The notes under the pieces are model-generated. The model saw only the letters and a list, made by a program, of their open reading frames with translations. It did no database searches and was not told where the DNA came from. From the NCBI GenBank assembly GCA_043806395.1, contig JAZDHC010000092.1, positions 1 to 22,988 of the forward strand: a stretch of DNA of 22,988 nt. The letters are read 5' to 3'. The stretch's first letter is position 1, and every line of letters begins with the position of its first letter. This DNA comes from CG2-30-40-21 sp043806395 (GTDB lineage: Bacteria; UBA9089; CG2-30-40-21). The translations under genes were made by a program, and so were the position numbers. Below are positions 1-7,639 of the stretch, in pieces.

Positions 1-881
1 TGTATTACAATAACCTGGCGCCGCTTTTCTTCGCAAAAAACTTAAAGGATATTTATTACCACACTGTGGTAACCTGCGCACTTTATCAAGGCAGAGAAAA
101 AGCTGTGGTGCTGGATAAAAAGGACTATAATTCTGACCTTGTGTCCAGTGTTGATCTGTCCATGAATTTTATCAAACAATATCTACCTCTCCGCTATGAA
201 TTTACCGGCAACCTCGCTCGCAAGGAAATTCCGCAGATACCTTATGAAGCATTACGAGAATCGCTAATCAACGCCGTTGTCCATCGGGATTATTTTGAAA
301 AGGGTGGAAATGTAATAGTAGAAATTTTTGAAGACCGGATTGAAATTACCAACCCTGGTGGACTGGTGAAAGGATTGACTCCTGAAAACTTCGGCAAAAT
401 TAGTATGCTGAGAAATCCCGGTATCGCCAACCTATTTCAAAGAATTGATTATATCGAAAAGATGGGGACAGGCATTGAACGAATCCGTTTGGCACTTAAA
501 AAGGCAAAGGTGCCAACTGTTCAATATGAATTGAACCCGGTTTATATAAAAGCCGTTTTCCCGAGGTTGAAATCTGGTATAGAAACTACTACTCTGAAAA
601 CTACCCAAGAAAGTTGGGAGAAAAGTTCAGAAAAAATAAAGTTGGGAGAAAAGTTGGGAGAAAAGTTGGGAGAAAAACTCAATAAGAATGAGCAGTTGAT
701 ATTGGAAAAAATCCTTCGGAATTCACAGATTACTATTCAGGAGTTATCAGAAGAAATCGGGATAAGCACAACAGCAGTGGAAAATAATCTGACAAAATTA
801 AAAGAAAAGAGGAATCTTCATCGTATCGGACCAAATAAAGGCGGACGATGGAAGGTAATCAAAGGAGCTGGCAATGAATGA
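1..881 (+). CDS. AlbA/RecG-C-like ATP-binding transcriptional regulator, 5' partial
   Basis: The reading frame is open from base 3 with no stop, so the gene enters from the left edge; the first in-frame GTG (66) lies mid-domain and is not a real start. The visible part matches the C-terminal ATPase-like half of the COG2865 (AlbA_2/Schlafen-like N-domain plus GHKL-like ATPase) regulators: LINAVVHRDY, an EDRIEITNPGGL segment and KMGTGIERI are typical of the HATPase_c_4/RecG-C family. After that comes a low-complexity linker with GEKL repeats, then a predicted winged-helix HTH (ILEKILRNSQITIQELSEEI onward). Such proteins often sit next to restriction-modification genes, and the next gene is a restriction-modification stub overlapping by 8 bp. 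The role is probably DNA-binding regulation (inferred). Family confidence is good; the regulatory target is unknown. Confidence 0.85.
   Translation, partial: YYNNLAPLFFAKNLKDIYYHTVVTCALYQGREKAVVLDKKDYNSDLVSSVDLSMNFIKQYLPLRYEFTGNLARKEIPQIPYEALRESLINAVVHRDYFEKGGNVIVEIFEDRIEITNPGGLVKGLTPENFGKISMLRNPGIANLFQRIDYIEKMGTGIERIRLALKKAKVPTVQYELNPVYIKAVFPRLKSGIETTTLKTTQESWEKSSEKIKLGEKLGEKLGEKLNKNEQLILEKILRNSQITIQELSEEIGISTTAVENNLTKLKEKRNLHRIGPNKGGRWKVIKGAGNE
613..676 (+). repeat. 12-bp in-frame tandem repeat encoding GEKL
   Basis: The unit GTTGGGAGAAAA occurs at 613-624 and then three times in tandem at 641-676, encoding repeated KLGEKL residues between the ATPase-like and HTH parts. The unit length is a multiple of three, so slippage would change linker length without shifting frame. 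Confidence 0.85.
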
Positions 882-1740
882 CACAGAGTTGAAACAAAAA
901 ATTCGCAGTACAATTCAGGCATTTAAGGATTCAAATGTTTCAGAATCGTCTCTTATTTTATTTCAGGCACTGGGCTACGACACCAACCGTCAAAGCCCTT
1001 TCAGCGAAAAGACATACCGCTTTTTCAAGGATTCTTATGAAAGTAAGATGGAAAATTTCAAGGAGAAAAAATCATTTTGTGGTGAATGGAAATATGTTGA
1101 TTTGCTTTTTCAGATATCAGAAGAGGAAGCAAAAGAGATAAAGGCAGGACGATTTAATGACAAAGAATTTTATTCCTTTCTCTTCTTCGTCATTGAACTA
1201 TCAGGGGTTGAATATTCCAGAACCACACTAAGCCAGATTACCCGTGAATTAAATAAGGTCTTTCCTATGCCGGTGATGGTGCTTTTTAAGTATGGACAAC
1301 TGCTCACGCTTGCCGTTATCAACCGCAGACTGCATAAACAGGATGAGCAAAAAGATGTACTGGAAAAGGTCACGCTCATCAAAGATATCAGCATCGGAAA
1401 CCCGCATCGGGCACATATAGAAATCCTGTTTGACCTGTCATTTGACGAACTCCGGCGCATCCACAAGTTTACTAACTTTGTCGAACTCCATAATGCCTGG
1501 CAGAAAACCCTTGATACGAAGGAACTCAATAAACGATTCTATCAGGAGCTATTCAATTGGTATTTGTGGGCTTTGCCTCAGGTTAAATTTCCGCAAATCC
1601 GCCCCAAAAAAGATATGGTGATTGACAAAGTACATCAAAGTGAATCACTCATCCGTTTGCTTACTCGTATACTTTTCGTGTGGTTTATGAAAAGCGAAAG
1701 CAAGGAGCTTTCGCACTCCAAATTCCGCTTGCACAGGTGA
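874..1740 (+). pseudogene. N-terminal stub of a type IIG/Eco57I-like restriction-modification enzyme
   Basis: Start ATG 874 has a good AAAGGAG at 861-867. The 288-residue product resembles the N-terminal region of large (about 1000 residues or more) single-chain class IIG restriction enzyme-methyltransferases; recognisable stretches are NRRLHKQDEQKDVLEKVTLI, HRAHIEILFDLSFDELRRIH and LIRLLTRILFVWF. The nuclease hinge, the methyltransferase motifs (NPPY and FxGxG) and the target-recognition domain are all absent. Similarity ends at FVWFMK (about base 1690); the last 17 residues read through the sequence of an IS1-type transposase in another frame. This is a truncated gene and unlikely to be an active enzyme. 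It overlaps the upstream regulator by 8 bp, suggesting one original operon. Family assignment is from memory of conserved phrases, not a search. Confidence 0.75.
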
Positions 1741-2107
1741 AAACATTTCGTGTTCGGATTATGGGATACGAGGGAAAGGGAAGCGGATACGGATGATCTA
1801 TTGTCAAAGTTGTGGTGCACATTTTTCAGAACGAAAGGGGACAGTATTATCATATGCCCGGCTACCCAGCGAGAAGATATTTTCTCTACTGAATCATATT
1901 CAAGAAGGTTGCGGGACTCGAACAACCAGTAGACTGATAGGTGTAAGCAAAGATACGGTAACACGATATATACGATTAGAAGGGAAACATAGCAAGGGAT
2001 TACATGATGATCTGGTTGCTTTTTCTCCTCAAACTAAAGAAGTGCAACTTGATGAGAAATGGGAATTTGTGAAAAAAAAGGACATTACGATATGCTCAAT
2101 TGTGTAA
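1691..2107 (+). pseudogene. IS1-family transposase remnant (InsA-like N-terminal part)
   Basis: The frame is open from 1691 after a stop at 1688-1690. It reads PNSACTGENIS, then YCQSCGAHFSERKGT (zinc-binding Cys pair), then ATSRLIGVSKDTVTRYIRL-type helix-turn-helix residues (here TTSRLIGVSKDTVTRYIRL) and VQLDEKWEFVKKK, the arrangement of IS1-like InsA plus the beginning of the DDE region. Similarity stops at about base 2080 and a frame stop follows at 2105-2107, so the catalytic DDE domain is missing. No clear start codon or SD precedes the zinc-finger part. The first ATG (1793) would cut off the first zinc-finger Cys. The left end lies at the exact break in the restriction-modification gene, so insertion followed by deletion is the simplest history. 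Terminal inverted repeats were not found. Confidence 0.75.
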
Positions 2108-2168
2108 CTGATAGTATCAGGTAATTTTGAGAACACGATACTAAATTTTAACAATTACAAAGAAAACC

Positions 2169-2250
2169 GTCGTAGGGGCAGACCTATGTGTCTGCCCTCC
2201 TATGTATGGTTCAACGCAACAGGGCGAACACATAGGTTCGCCCCTACGAC
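2169..2250. repeat. Long inverted repeat whose arms are each hairpins
   Basis: Arms 2169-2197 and 2222-2250 (29 bp each) are reverse complements with two or three mismatches, separated by 24 bases. Each arm is also a hairpin on its own (GGGCAGAC...GTCTGCCC and GGGCGAAC...GTTCGCCC), and the arms differ by compensatory changes. It lies between the transposase remnant and the KilA-N gene and has the look of a dispersed REP/MITE-like unit of the GTCGTAGGGGC type. Confidence 0.85.
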
Positions 2251-2299
2251 ATCAAATACTGCATGGATAAAGAACTGGACAGTAATGAGGAGGAGATCA

Positions 2300-3169
2300 A
2301 TGACTAAGACCAGAAAATCCAGTATTGAAGTTCAGGGAACCGCTATTACTGTTCTCAACTTTGTTACTGACGACTATATTTCTCTGACGGACATCGCCAA
2401 GTACAAAGAGCCGGATCGTTCTGATCATGTCATCCAGAACTGGATAAGAAACCGCAATACCATCGAGTTTTTAGGCGTATGGGAGCGATTGAATAACATC
2501 GTTTTTAAACCCCTCGAATTCGAGGGGTTTAAAAACAGGGCAGGGCTCAACAGCTTTGTATTGACACCAAGACAATGGATAGATGCTACTAATGCCATCG
2601 GACTTGTCTCCAAGTCGGGACGCTACGGCGGTACCTATGCGCACAAAGACATCGCCTTCGAATTCGCCTCATGGATATCGGTCGAGTTCAAACTCTACCT
2701 CATCAAGGAATTCCAGCGTCTTAAGGAAGACGAAAATCGTCGCCTGTCGCTCGACTGGGATCTGAATCGAACCCTTTCCAAGCTCAACTACCACATCCAT
2801 ACCGACGCCATCAAATCGCACCTGATACCCACCACAGTTACCCCCACGCAGGTCGCCATAACCTATGCCAACGAAGCGGATATGCTCAATGTTGCCCTCT
2901 TCGGTCGGACCGCGAAGGAGTGGCGTGACACCAATCCAAAGCTCATAGGTAATATGAGAGACTATGCCACGATGGAACAGTTGCTGGTTTTGTCCAACAT
3001 TGAAGGCATGAACGCAGAATTCATTCACATGGAACTGCCACAGGGGGAGCGACTGAAACGACTCAATCAAATTGCCATCCGACAAATGGAAGTGCTTACA
3101 GTCAATTCGGCAATAAAGAAACTAAAGCAGATAAAACAAAAACCGGACAACAGCGAGGAAGAGAAATGA
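2300..3169 (+). CDS. KilA-N domain protein
   Basis: Start chosen at ATG 2300 because AGGAGG lies at 2288-2293 with ideal spacing; the 38 codons upstream in frame run through the repeat element and look non-coding. The 289-residue product has an N-terminal KilA-N domain (about residues 25-140): YISLTDIAKYK, an NTIEFLGVWERLNN segment, AGLNSFVLTPRQW, and SGRYGGTYAHKDIAFEFASW followed by EFKLYLIKEFQRLKEDE. The C-terminal half is helical and ends Lys/Glu-rich. KilA-N is a DNA-binding domain found in phage and large DNA virus proteins and in mobile bacterial genes; the biological role is usually unknown. Codon use is G+C-richer than most neighbours (row 2821-2880 has 35 G+C of 60), consistent with transfer. 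It contains a perfect 36-bp palindrome (listed separately). Confidence 0.9.
   Translation: MTKTRKSSIEVQGTAITVLNFVTDDYISLTDIAKYKEPDRSDHVIQNWIRNRNTIEFLGVWERLNNIVFKPLEFEGFKNRAGLNSFVLTPRQWIDATNAIGLVSKSGRYGGTYAHKDIAFEFASWISVEFKLYLIKEFQRLKEDENRRLSLDWDLNRTLSKLNYHIHTDAIKSHLIPTTVTPTQVAITYANEADMLNVALFGRTAKEWRDTNPKLIGNMRDYATMEQLLVLSNIEGMNAEFIHMELPQGERLKRLNQIAIRQMEVLTVNSAIKKLKQIKQKPDNSEEEK
2501..2536. repeat. Perfect 36-bp palindrome inside the KilA-N coding region
   Basis: The left arm 2501-2518 and right arm 2519-2536 are exact reverse complements with no spacer; the centre is GAATTC. It encodes residues VFKPLEFEGFKN in the conserved part of the KilA-N domain. Remembered homologues align there without a gap, so it does not look like an inserted element. 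Confidence 0.95.
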
Positions 3170-3194
3170 TTGTTTCATCGGAGAAAAATAACTA

Positions 3195-4214
3195 ATGCCA
3201 TCACCACAAATAACTATCGGTAACAAAATTATTGGCGAAGATACCCCTGTATTCATCATTGCCGAGGCAGGAGTAAATCATAACGGCTCTATAGAAATGG
3301 CAAAACAGATGATTGCCGTAGCCAGGGATGCTGGATGTGATGCGGTGAAGTTTCAGAGCTTTTCTGCAAAAAATCTGCTTTCTAATGCTGTTTCCCGTGA
3401 TGTCTTTGGGATGTTGCAATGCTTGGAATTATCCCTTGAGGCACACATTATTCTTTCAGAATATGCTCATAAATTGGATATTACCTTCCTTTCAACCCCT
3501 TTTGATGAAGAAAATGCTGATATGCTTGAAGGACTATCCATGCCTGCCTTTAAGATACCATCCGGAGAATTGACCAATCATCCACTATTAAAACACATTG
3601 CCAAAAAGAAAAAACCTGTCTTGCTTTCATGCGGGATGGCAAATATGGAAGAAATAACAGAGGCTGTGGAGATAATCAGAAAAGAAAATCCTCAACTTAT
3701 ACTTTTGCAATGCACAACAAGCTATCCATGCCCGTTTGAAGAGGCAAATCTGATGGTTATTCATAGTTTACGCCATGCCTTTGGGTTATTAGTTGGTTAC
3801 TCGGATCATACTATTGGCACAACCGCAGCCATAATTGCAGTTACACTTGGGGCAAGGGTGATCGAAAAACACTTTACTCTGGATACGACACTTCCTGGTC
3901 CTGACCATAAGGCATCTATTGAGCCAGCACAATTGAAGGAATTGGTGCAAAGAATACGGGAGACAGAACAATGCCTTGGACAGGCAATAAAGGTTATTAC
4001 CCCTTCTGAGATAACGACTCGCCAGCAGGTTAGAAAGGGGATTACAGCTAAAAGGGATATTGCTCAGGGAGAAGTGATTACGACTGATATGCTTTGTTTG
4101 AAGAGGCCAACACTCGGTATCTCACCAATCTGTATGGAGATGCTTATTGGCAGAAAGACTTTGGCTAATATCATGGAGAATGAACCAATTGGATGGGATA
4201 AGATAGTTGAGTAG
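3195..4214 (+). CDS. neuB: N-acetylneuraminate (sialic acid) synthase family protein
   Basis: Condenses phosphoenolpyruvate with N-acetylmannosamine, or a related amino sugar, to give a nonulosonic acid for surface glycans in the cytoplasm. The 339-residue length is typical. Residues 1-280 form the TIM-barrel: IIAEAGVNHNG near residue 21, DAVKFQSF, the QCTTSYPCP strand, VGYSDHT and EKHFTL...PGPDHKAS. Residues from about 280 form the C-terminal antifreeze-like SAF domain (RKGITAKRDIAQGEVIT...). ATG 3195 is preceded by GGAG at 3180-3183. Legionaminate or pseudaminate synthases have the same fold, so the exact sugar is uncertain. No neuA, neuC or other sugar gene lies nearby, so it stands alone here. 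It is convergent with the transpeptidase gene, five bases apart. Confidence 0.9.
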   Translation: MPSPQITIGNKIIGEDTPVFIIAEAGVNHNGSIEMAKQMIAVARDAGCDAVKFQSFSAKNLLSNAVSRDVFGMLQCLELSLEAHIILSEYAHKLDITFLSTPFDEENADMLEGLSMPAFKIPSGELTNHPLLKHIAKKKKPVLLSCGMANMEEITEAVEIIRKENPQLILLQCTTSYPCPFEEANLMVIHSLRHAFGLLVGYSDHTIGTTAAIIAVTLGARVIEKHFTLDTTLPGPDHKASIEPAQLKELVQRIRETEQCLGQAIKVITPSEITTRQQVRKGITAKRDIAQGEVITTDMLCLKRPTLGISPICMEMLIGRKTLANIMENEPIGWDKIVE

Positions 4215-4219
4215 TCTGA

Positions 4220-5560
4220 TTATAAGACTGCATCCTTTGTCTGGTGTTTATTAACCATGTGCAGGGCAGATTCCTTATCCTTTTCCTCAAAATATGCCTC
4301 TAAAAGTTTTCTGCTAATAGTACATGCCTTTGCCCGCCAAGTATCATTATTAACAATCAACACTGCTATAGCTATCTCTGGGTTATCTGCCGGGGCAAAC
4401 CCTACAAACCAGGTACAATTTTTAGGTTGTGTATCACAAGATAAAGAACCTGTTTTGCCAGCTATCTTGATCCCTGGAATATAAGGATTCCCCCGCCTAT
4501 CATAAAATGCTTTATGAGCATTACCATCACCCTGAACCGTTTGTATCATCATTGTTTTAATTGTCTCGGCAGTTTTTGGTGAAATCGGTGTTCTCATTAC
4601 CTGAGGACAGGGCGTTACAAGAACCTTTCCCTCCTTATCCTCAATCTGTTTAATAAGGGATGGCTTCATTATCTGTCCTTTATTGGCAATAGATGCAGCA
4701 ATTAATGCCCCATGAAGGGGGCTCATATTTATATTCCCAAATCCAGCACCTGAGGCTGCAATATCATATGTTTCATCAGAGATAACAGCTGGTGAAACCT
4801 CTACAGGCATGTCAAGACACAACTTAGAATTAAATCCAAATCTTGCAGCATATTCTTCTAAGTGATGATATCCTACGGCTACTGCCATGGCTGCAAAGGC
4901 TGTATTACATGATTTGGCTAAAGCACCTCCTACACTGATTGGTCCTGGAGAGACATTGGAGGAATCTGTTATCCACTTACCATCATATTTAATCCTTTTT
5001 GTAGCCTTCAGAGTGTCTCCCGGCTGGATGGTTTTATGCTCAAGGGCAGCAGAAAGGGTTACAATCTTAAATATAGAAGCAGCTGGATATGAGGATGAAA
5101 GGGTTAAGGGAATTTTGTGGTCAATGGGATTATTCCCTTGACTGGCCATGGCCAAGATTGCCCCTGTGGATGGATTCAGGGCAACTACTGCCCCAACTGG
5201 TATTTTGTATTGTTGAAAAAGCTTGACCGCAGCATCTTGAAGATAGGGCAAAAGCGTAGATACTGCCTTTCTTTTAGCATCCATATTCATGGTATATTCA
5301 TTTTCTGTTGTTTGCTTAAAAGACGCAGGAGAAATATTTGCTCCCCGTATATAATTTTTGGCAATCTTTTTATTTAGATAATCTGCTACATCAGTACTGG
5401 TATATGTTTGATAACATGTAATACCCATAATGATAAAAAGACAGACCAAAATTATACTACATGGCTTATTCCATTCCTTTTTCCATGACAATTTCCATGA
5501 CAATCCCTTTTTCTTGAATCGTCTGACAGTCCTACCTTGGTATTTTCTCCATCCCATCAT
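4220..5560 (-). CDS. Penicillin-binding protein, transpeptidase only
   Basis: A DD-transpeptidase cross-linking peptidoglycan outside the inner membrane. The 446 residues begin with a basic cytoplasmic tail, one membrane anchor at about 34-50, a short linker and a transpeptidase domain. All three active-site motifs are present: SIFK (Ser162 nucleophile, Lys165), SCN (217-219) and KTGS (369-372). The large N-terminal dimerisation domain of usual class B PBPs (FtsI/MrdA) is missing and there is no glycosyltransferase domain, so it is a short PBP, possibly specialised. On the minus strand a G-rich SD (GGGGGGAAAG) precedes two adjacent ATG codons (5560, 5557). Transcription is from a consensus promoter divergent to purB. 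Confidence 0.88.
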   Translation of the reverse strand: MMGWRKYQGRTVRRFKKKGLSWKLSWKKEWNKPCSIILVCLFIIMGITCYQTYTSTDVADYLNKKIAKNYIRGANISPASFKQTTENEYTMNMDAKRKAVSTLLPYLQDAAVKLFQQYKIPVGAVVALNPSTGAILAMASQGNNPIDHKIPLTLSSSYPAASIFKIVTLSAALEHKTIQPGDTLKATKRIKYDGKWITDSSNVSPGPISVGGALAKSCNTAFAAMAVAVGYHHLEEYAARFGFNSKLCLDMPVEVSPAVISDETYDIAASGAGFGNINMSPLHGALIAASIANKGQIMKPSLIKQIEDKEGKVLVTPCPQVMRTPISPKTAETIKTMMIQTVQGDGNAHKAFYDRRGNPYIPGIKIAGKTGSLSCDTQPKNCTWFVGFAPADNPEIAIAVLIVNNDTWRAKACTISRKLLEAYFEEKDKESALHMVNKHQTKDAVL

Positions 5561-5600
5561 CTTTCCCCCCTATTTAGATGAAATGTCATTAATATTATAT

Positions 5601-5629
5601 ATTATAACAAAACAATCAATGTTTGTCAA
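5601..5629 (-). promoter_or_regulatory. Consensus sigma70 promoter for the transpeptidase gene
   Basis: Read on the minus strand: TTGACA (5629-5624), 17 bases, TATAAT (5606-5601), a perfect match in both boxes and spacing. The expected start of transcription is near 5594, giving a leader of about 34 bases before the SD and ATG. Confidence 0.85.
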
Positions 5630-5639
5630 CAAAATTTAT

Positions 5640-5669
5640 CTTGACAAATGACCATTTGTCAAGTAAACT
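5640..5669 (+). promoter_or_regulatory. purB promoter overlapped by a palindromic operator candidate
   Basis: TTGACA (5641-5646), 17 bases, TAAACT (5664-5669; four of six to consensus). The -35 box and the whole spacer are covered by an exact inverted repeat with 11-bp arms, 5640-5650 and 5653-5663, around a 2-base centre. A further TTTGTCAA half-site lies at 5622-5629, overlapping the divergent -35 box. A dimeric regulator bound here would block both promoters. No regulator gene is identifiable in the window. Confidence 0.7.
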
Positions 5670-5676
5670 TTAATGG

Positions 5677-5725
5677 AGGGCGGACATTCCTGTCCGCCAT
5701 TTAACGGCGAGTTAGAAAACCCGCC
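5677..5725. repeat. Two stacked hairpins in the purB leader
   Basis: The first hairpin has perfect 8-bp arms 5679-5686 (GGCGGACA) and 5691-5698. The second has arms 5706-5713 and 5718-5725 with one mismatch. Both lie in the predicted purB 5' leader, ending 13 bases before the SD. They look like a dispersed palindromic repeat; a regulatory role is possible but not shown. Confidence 0.75.
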
Positions 5726-5754
5726 ATCCATTTATAGCAAGGAGGACAAGAGCA

Positions 5755-7041
5755 TTGATTCAAAGATACACGCGTCCTGAAATGGGCAAGATATGGACAG
5801 ATGAGTATAAGTTCAGAAAATTGCTTGAAATAGAGATATTGGCTTGTGAGGCTCAAGCTGACCTTGGCAATATACCAAAATATGCAGTTGAAAAAATAAA
5901 GGAAAAGGCAAATTTTAATGTAGATAGAATTCTGGAGATAGAGGAGACTGTCCAGCATGATGTTATTGCATTTCTCACCAGCGTAGCCGAATATGTTGGC
6001 GAGGAATCAAGGTACATTCACTTGGGGTTGACATCCTATGATGTGGTTGATACCTGTCTTTCTGTTAGAATGCGTGATGCTGGGGAGATGATTAATAATA
6101 GTCTGAAAAGATTATCCGAGGTATTAAAAAAACAGGCTCGCAAATATCAACACACCATCATGATTGGCAGAACACATGGCATTCATGCTGAACCAATGAC
6201 CTTTGGATTGAAGATGGCATTATGGTATTTTGAAACCCTTCGCAATATCCATCGAATGGAAGAGGCAATAAAGGTTATCAGCGTTGGAAAATTATCTGGT
6301 GCGGTTGGCACTTATTCTCAGATAGACCCCTTTGTTGAAGAATATGTCTGTCAGAAATTAGGGCTCAGCGTGGCTGAGGTAGCAACCCAGGTATTGCAAC
6401 GGGATAGACATGCAGAATATTTAACCACCCTGGCTGTTATTGCCAGCTCTCTGGAAAAATTCAGCACAGAGATAAGAAACCTCCAGCGAACAGATATTGG
6501 AGAGGTTGAAGAGCCATTTGGCAAGGGACAAAAGGGTTCCTCTGCCATGCCGCACAAACGAAATCCAGTTGTGGCTGAGAGGATATCAGGTCTGGCAAGG
6601 GTTGTCAGGGCAAATGCCATGGCTGCACTGGAAAATGTCAGCCTCTGGCATGAACGCGATATTGCTCACTCTTCTGTGGAACGAGTAATTATTCCTGATA
6701 GTACCCTTTTGATAGACTATATGTTGGATAAATTTATATGGATTGTTGAAAATATAGTTGTTCGAGAGGATCGGATGAGAGAAAATATAGATCGTACTAA
6801 GGGATTAATCCATTCCCAGAGCTTGTTGTTGGCATTGACCCAAAAGAATGTGCTTCGAGAGGATGCCTATCATCTGGTTCAAAGAAATGCCATGCGGGTA
6901 ATCGATGAGGGCATAGATTTCAAGGAATTGATACTGAATGATCAGGATATAAGAGGCTATCTTAGTCTTCAAGAGATAGACAATTGTTTTGATTTGAATA
7001 AATATTTGAAGAATATAGCTGTCGTGTTTAAGAGATTGTAG
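5755..7041 (+). CDS. purB: Adenylosuccinate lyase
   Basis: Acts twice in purine synthesis: cleaves SAICAR to AICAR and adenylosuccinate to AMP, each releasing fumarate, as a cytosolic homotetramer of the fumarase/aspartase superfamily. 428 residues, full length. The start is TTG 5755 with AAGGAGG at 5739-5745; the resulting N-terminus (IQRYTRPEMGKIW) is the family's standard beginning. Visible motifs are HDV at 68-70, TSYDVVDT at 93-100, RTHGIHAEP at 139-147 (His141) and the signature loop GSSAMPHKRNP at 261-271 carrying the catalytic serine. No other purine gene is adjacent. Divergent from the transpeptidase gene, with an operator-like palindrome in its promoter. Confidence 0.97.
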   Translation: MIQRYTRPEMGKIWTDEYKFRKLLEIEILACEAQADLGNIPKYAVEKIKEKANFNVDRILEIEETVQHDVIAFLTSVAEYVGEESRYIHLGLTSYDVVDTCLSVRMRDAGEMINNSLKRLSEVLKKQARKYQHTIMIGRTHGIHAEPMTFGLKMALWYFETLRNIHRMEEAIKVISVGKLSGAVGTYSQIDPFVEEYVCQKLGLSVAEVATQVLQRDRHAEYLTTLAVIASSLEKFSTEIRNLQRTDIGEVEEPFGKGQKGSSAMPHKRNPVVAERISGLARVVRANAMAALENVSLWHERDIAHSSVERVIIPDSTLLIDYMLDKFIWIVENIVVREDRMRENIDRTKGLIHSQSLLLALTQKNVLREDAYHLVQRNAMRVIDEGIDFKELILNDQDIRGYLSLQEIDNCFDLNKYLKNIAVVFKRL

Positions 7042-7111
7042 CTACTCAAGTAGATAGGCTATAGAAGCTCCGATTTAACCTGCTGCCTACAGCCTAAACA
7101 ACCTGAGTAGT
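7042..7111. repeat. Imperfect inverted repeat downstream of purB
   Basis: GCTACTCAAGTAGATAGGCT (7042-7061) pairs imperfectly with 7090-7110. The same words recur elsewhere: TAGATAGGCTGTAGGC just after hdrA (11711-11726) and GTAACTACTCA at 7550 and 15408. This marks a dispersed intergenic repeat family. Confidence 0.6.
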
Positions 7112-7135
7112 AAATCACAGGGAGGAAAACTACCA

Positions 7136-7540
7136 ATGCATCCATCACAAAACCATGCTGACCCACAAGCAGCCATGAGAGAGGAATTGCGAGGCGAAAA
7201 TTTAAGCCTGCTTCAGACCGAAATAGCAGGAAAGGAAATCATTCTTAAGACAAGCACCTATCGTAGCCACAAGGAAAGAAAATATCTGGTGAATGAAGTC
7301 AAGGATGAATATTTTAAGGACAATGGAAAACTTGTTCATGGCATCAGACTAATAAATCATACAGTTCCAAAGGAAGAACAGCCTTTATTCAAATATCCTT
7401 CAGAGCTTATTGCTATGACTACAGAAAATAAACAAAAAAAGCTGACCTTGCGATATACCTCTGATGTAAATTTTGTAAGAGACTTCAAAAGCCTTTATCG
7501 CGATACCAAACCGGATTTGGAGATATATTTGTATTATTAA
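7136..7540 (+). CDS. Conserved-looking hypothetical protein, 134 residues
   Basis: I do not recognise this protein. ATG 7136 is preceded by AGGGAGG (7119-7125). The product is hydrophilic, with no signal peptide, membrane segment or cysteine motif. The N-terminal 30 residues are Gln/Glu-rich, and the rest is Lys-rich with alternating hydrophobics (predicted alpha/beta), ending EIYLYY. Codon use resembles the flanking genes, and the strong SD argues for a real gene. It sits alone between purB and the hdrC promoter, with a G-tract just after its stop. Confidence 0.6.
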   Translation: MHPSQNHADPQAAMREELRGENLSLLQTEIAGKEIILKTSTYRSHKERKYLVNEVKDEYFKDNGKLVHGIRLINHTVPKEEQPLFKYPSELIAMTTENKQKKLTLRYTSDVNFVRDFKSLYRDTKPDLEIYLYY

Positions 7541-7604
7541 ATTGGGGGGGTAACTACTCAACTTCAGAGAGAAATCATTCCCCCTGTTTCATGCCAGATT
7601 TTGC

Positions 7605-7633
7605 TTGACTTTTTTAAGCAATAGTAGTATAAT
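7605..7633 (+). promoter_or_regulatory. Near-consensus promoter giving a probable leaderless hdrC mRNA
   Basis: TTGACT (7605-7610), 17 bases, TATAAT (7628-7633): one base short of perfect. The ATG of hdrC is at 7640, six bases past the -10 box, so transcription should begin at or beside the A of the start codon. There is no SD upstream of it. Confidence 0.75.
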
Positions 7634-7639
7634 TTTGAA

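Noticed and set aside
66..68. GTG as start of the first gene
   Set aside because: The frame is open to the left edge with matching family residues and there is no SD, so the gene simply begins outside the window.
2186..2299. N-terminal extension of the KilA-N gene from ATG 2186
   Set aside because: These codons lie in the double-hairpin repeat; the start at 2300 has an ideal AGGAGG.
4213..4229. Hairpin spanning the convergent stops of neuB and the transpeptidase gene as a bidirectional terminator
   Set aside because: Only five base pairs and no T-run on either side.
7541..7602. G-tract/C-tract pair after the hypothetical gene as a terminator
   Set aside because: Loop over 30 bases and no T-run following; pairing is just homopolymer.
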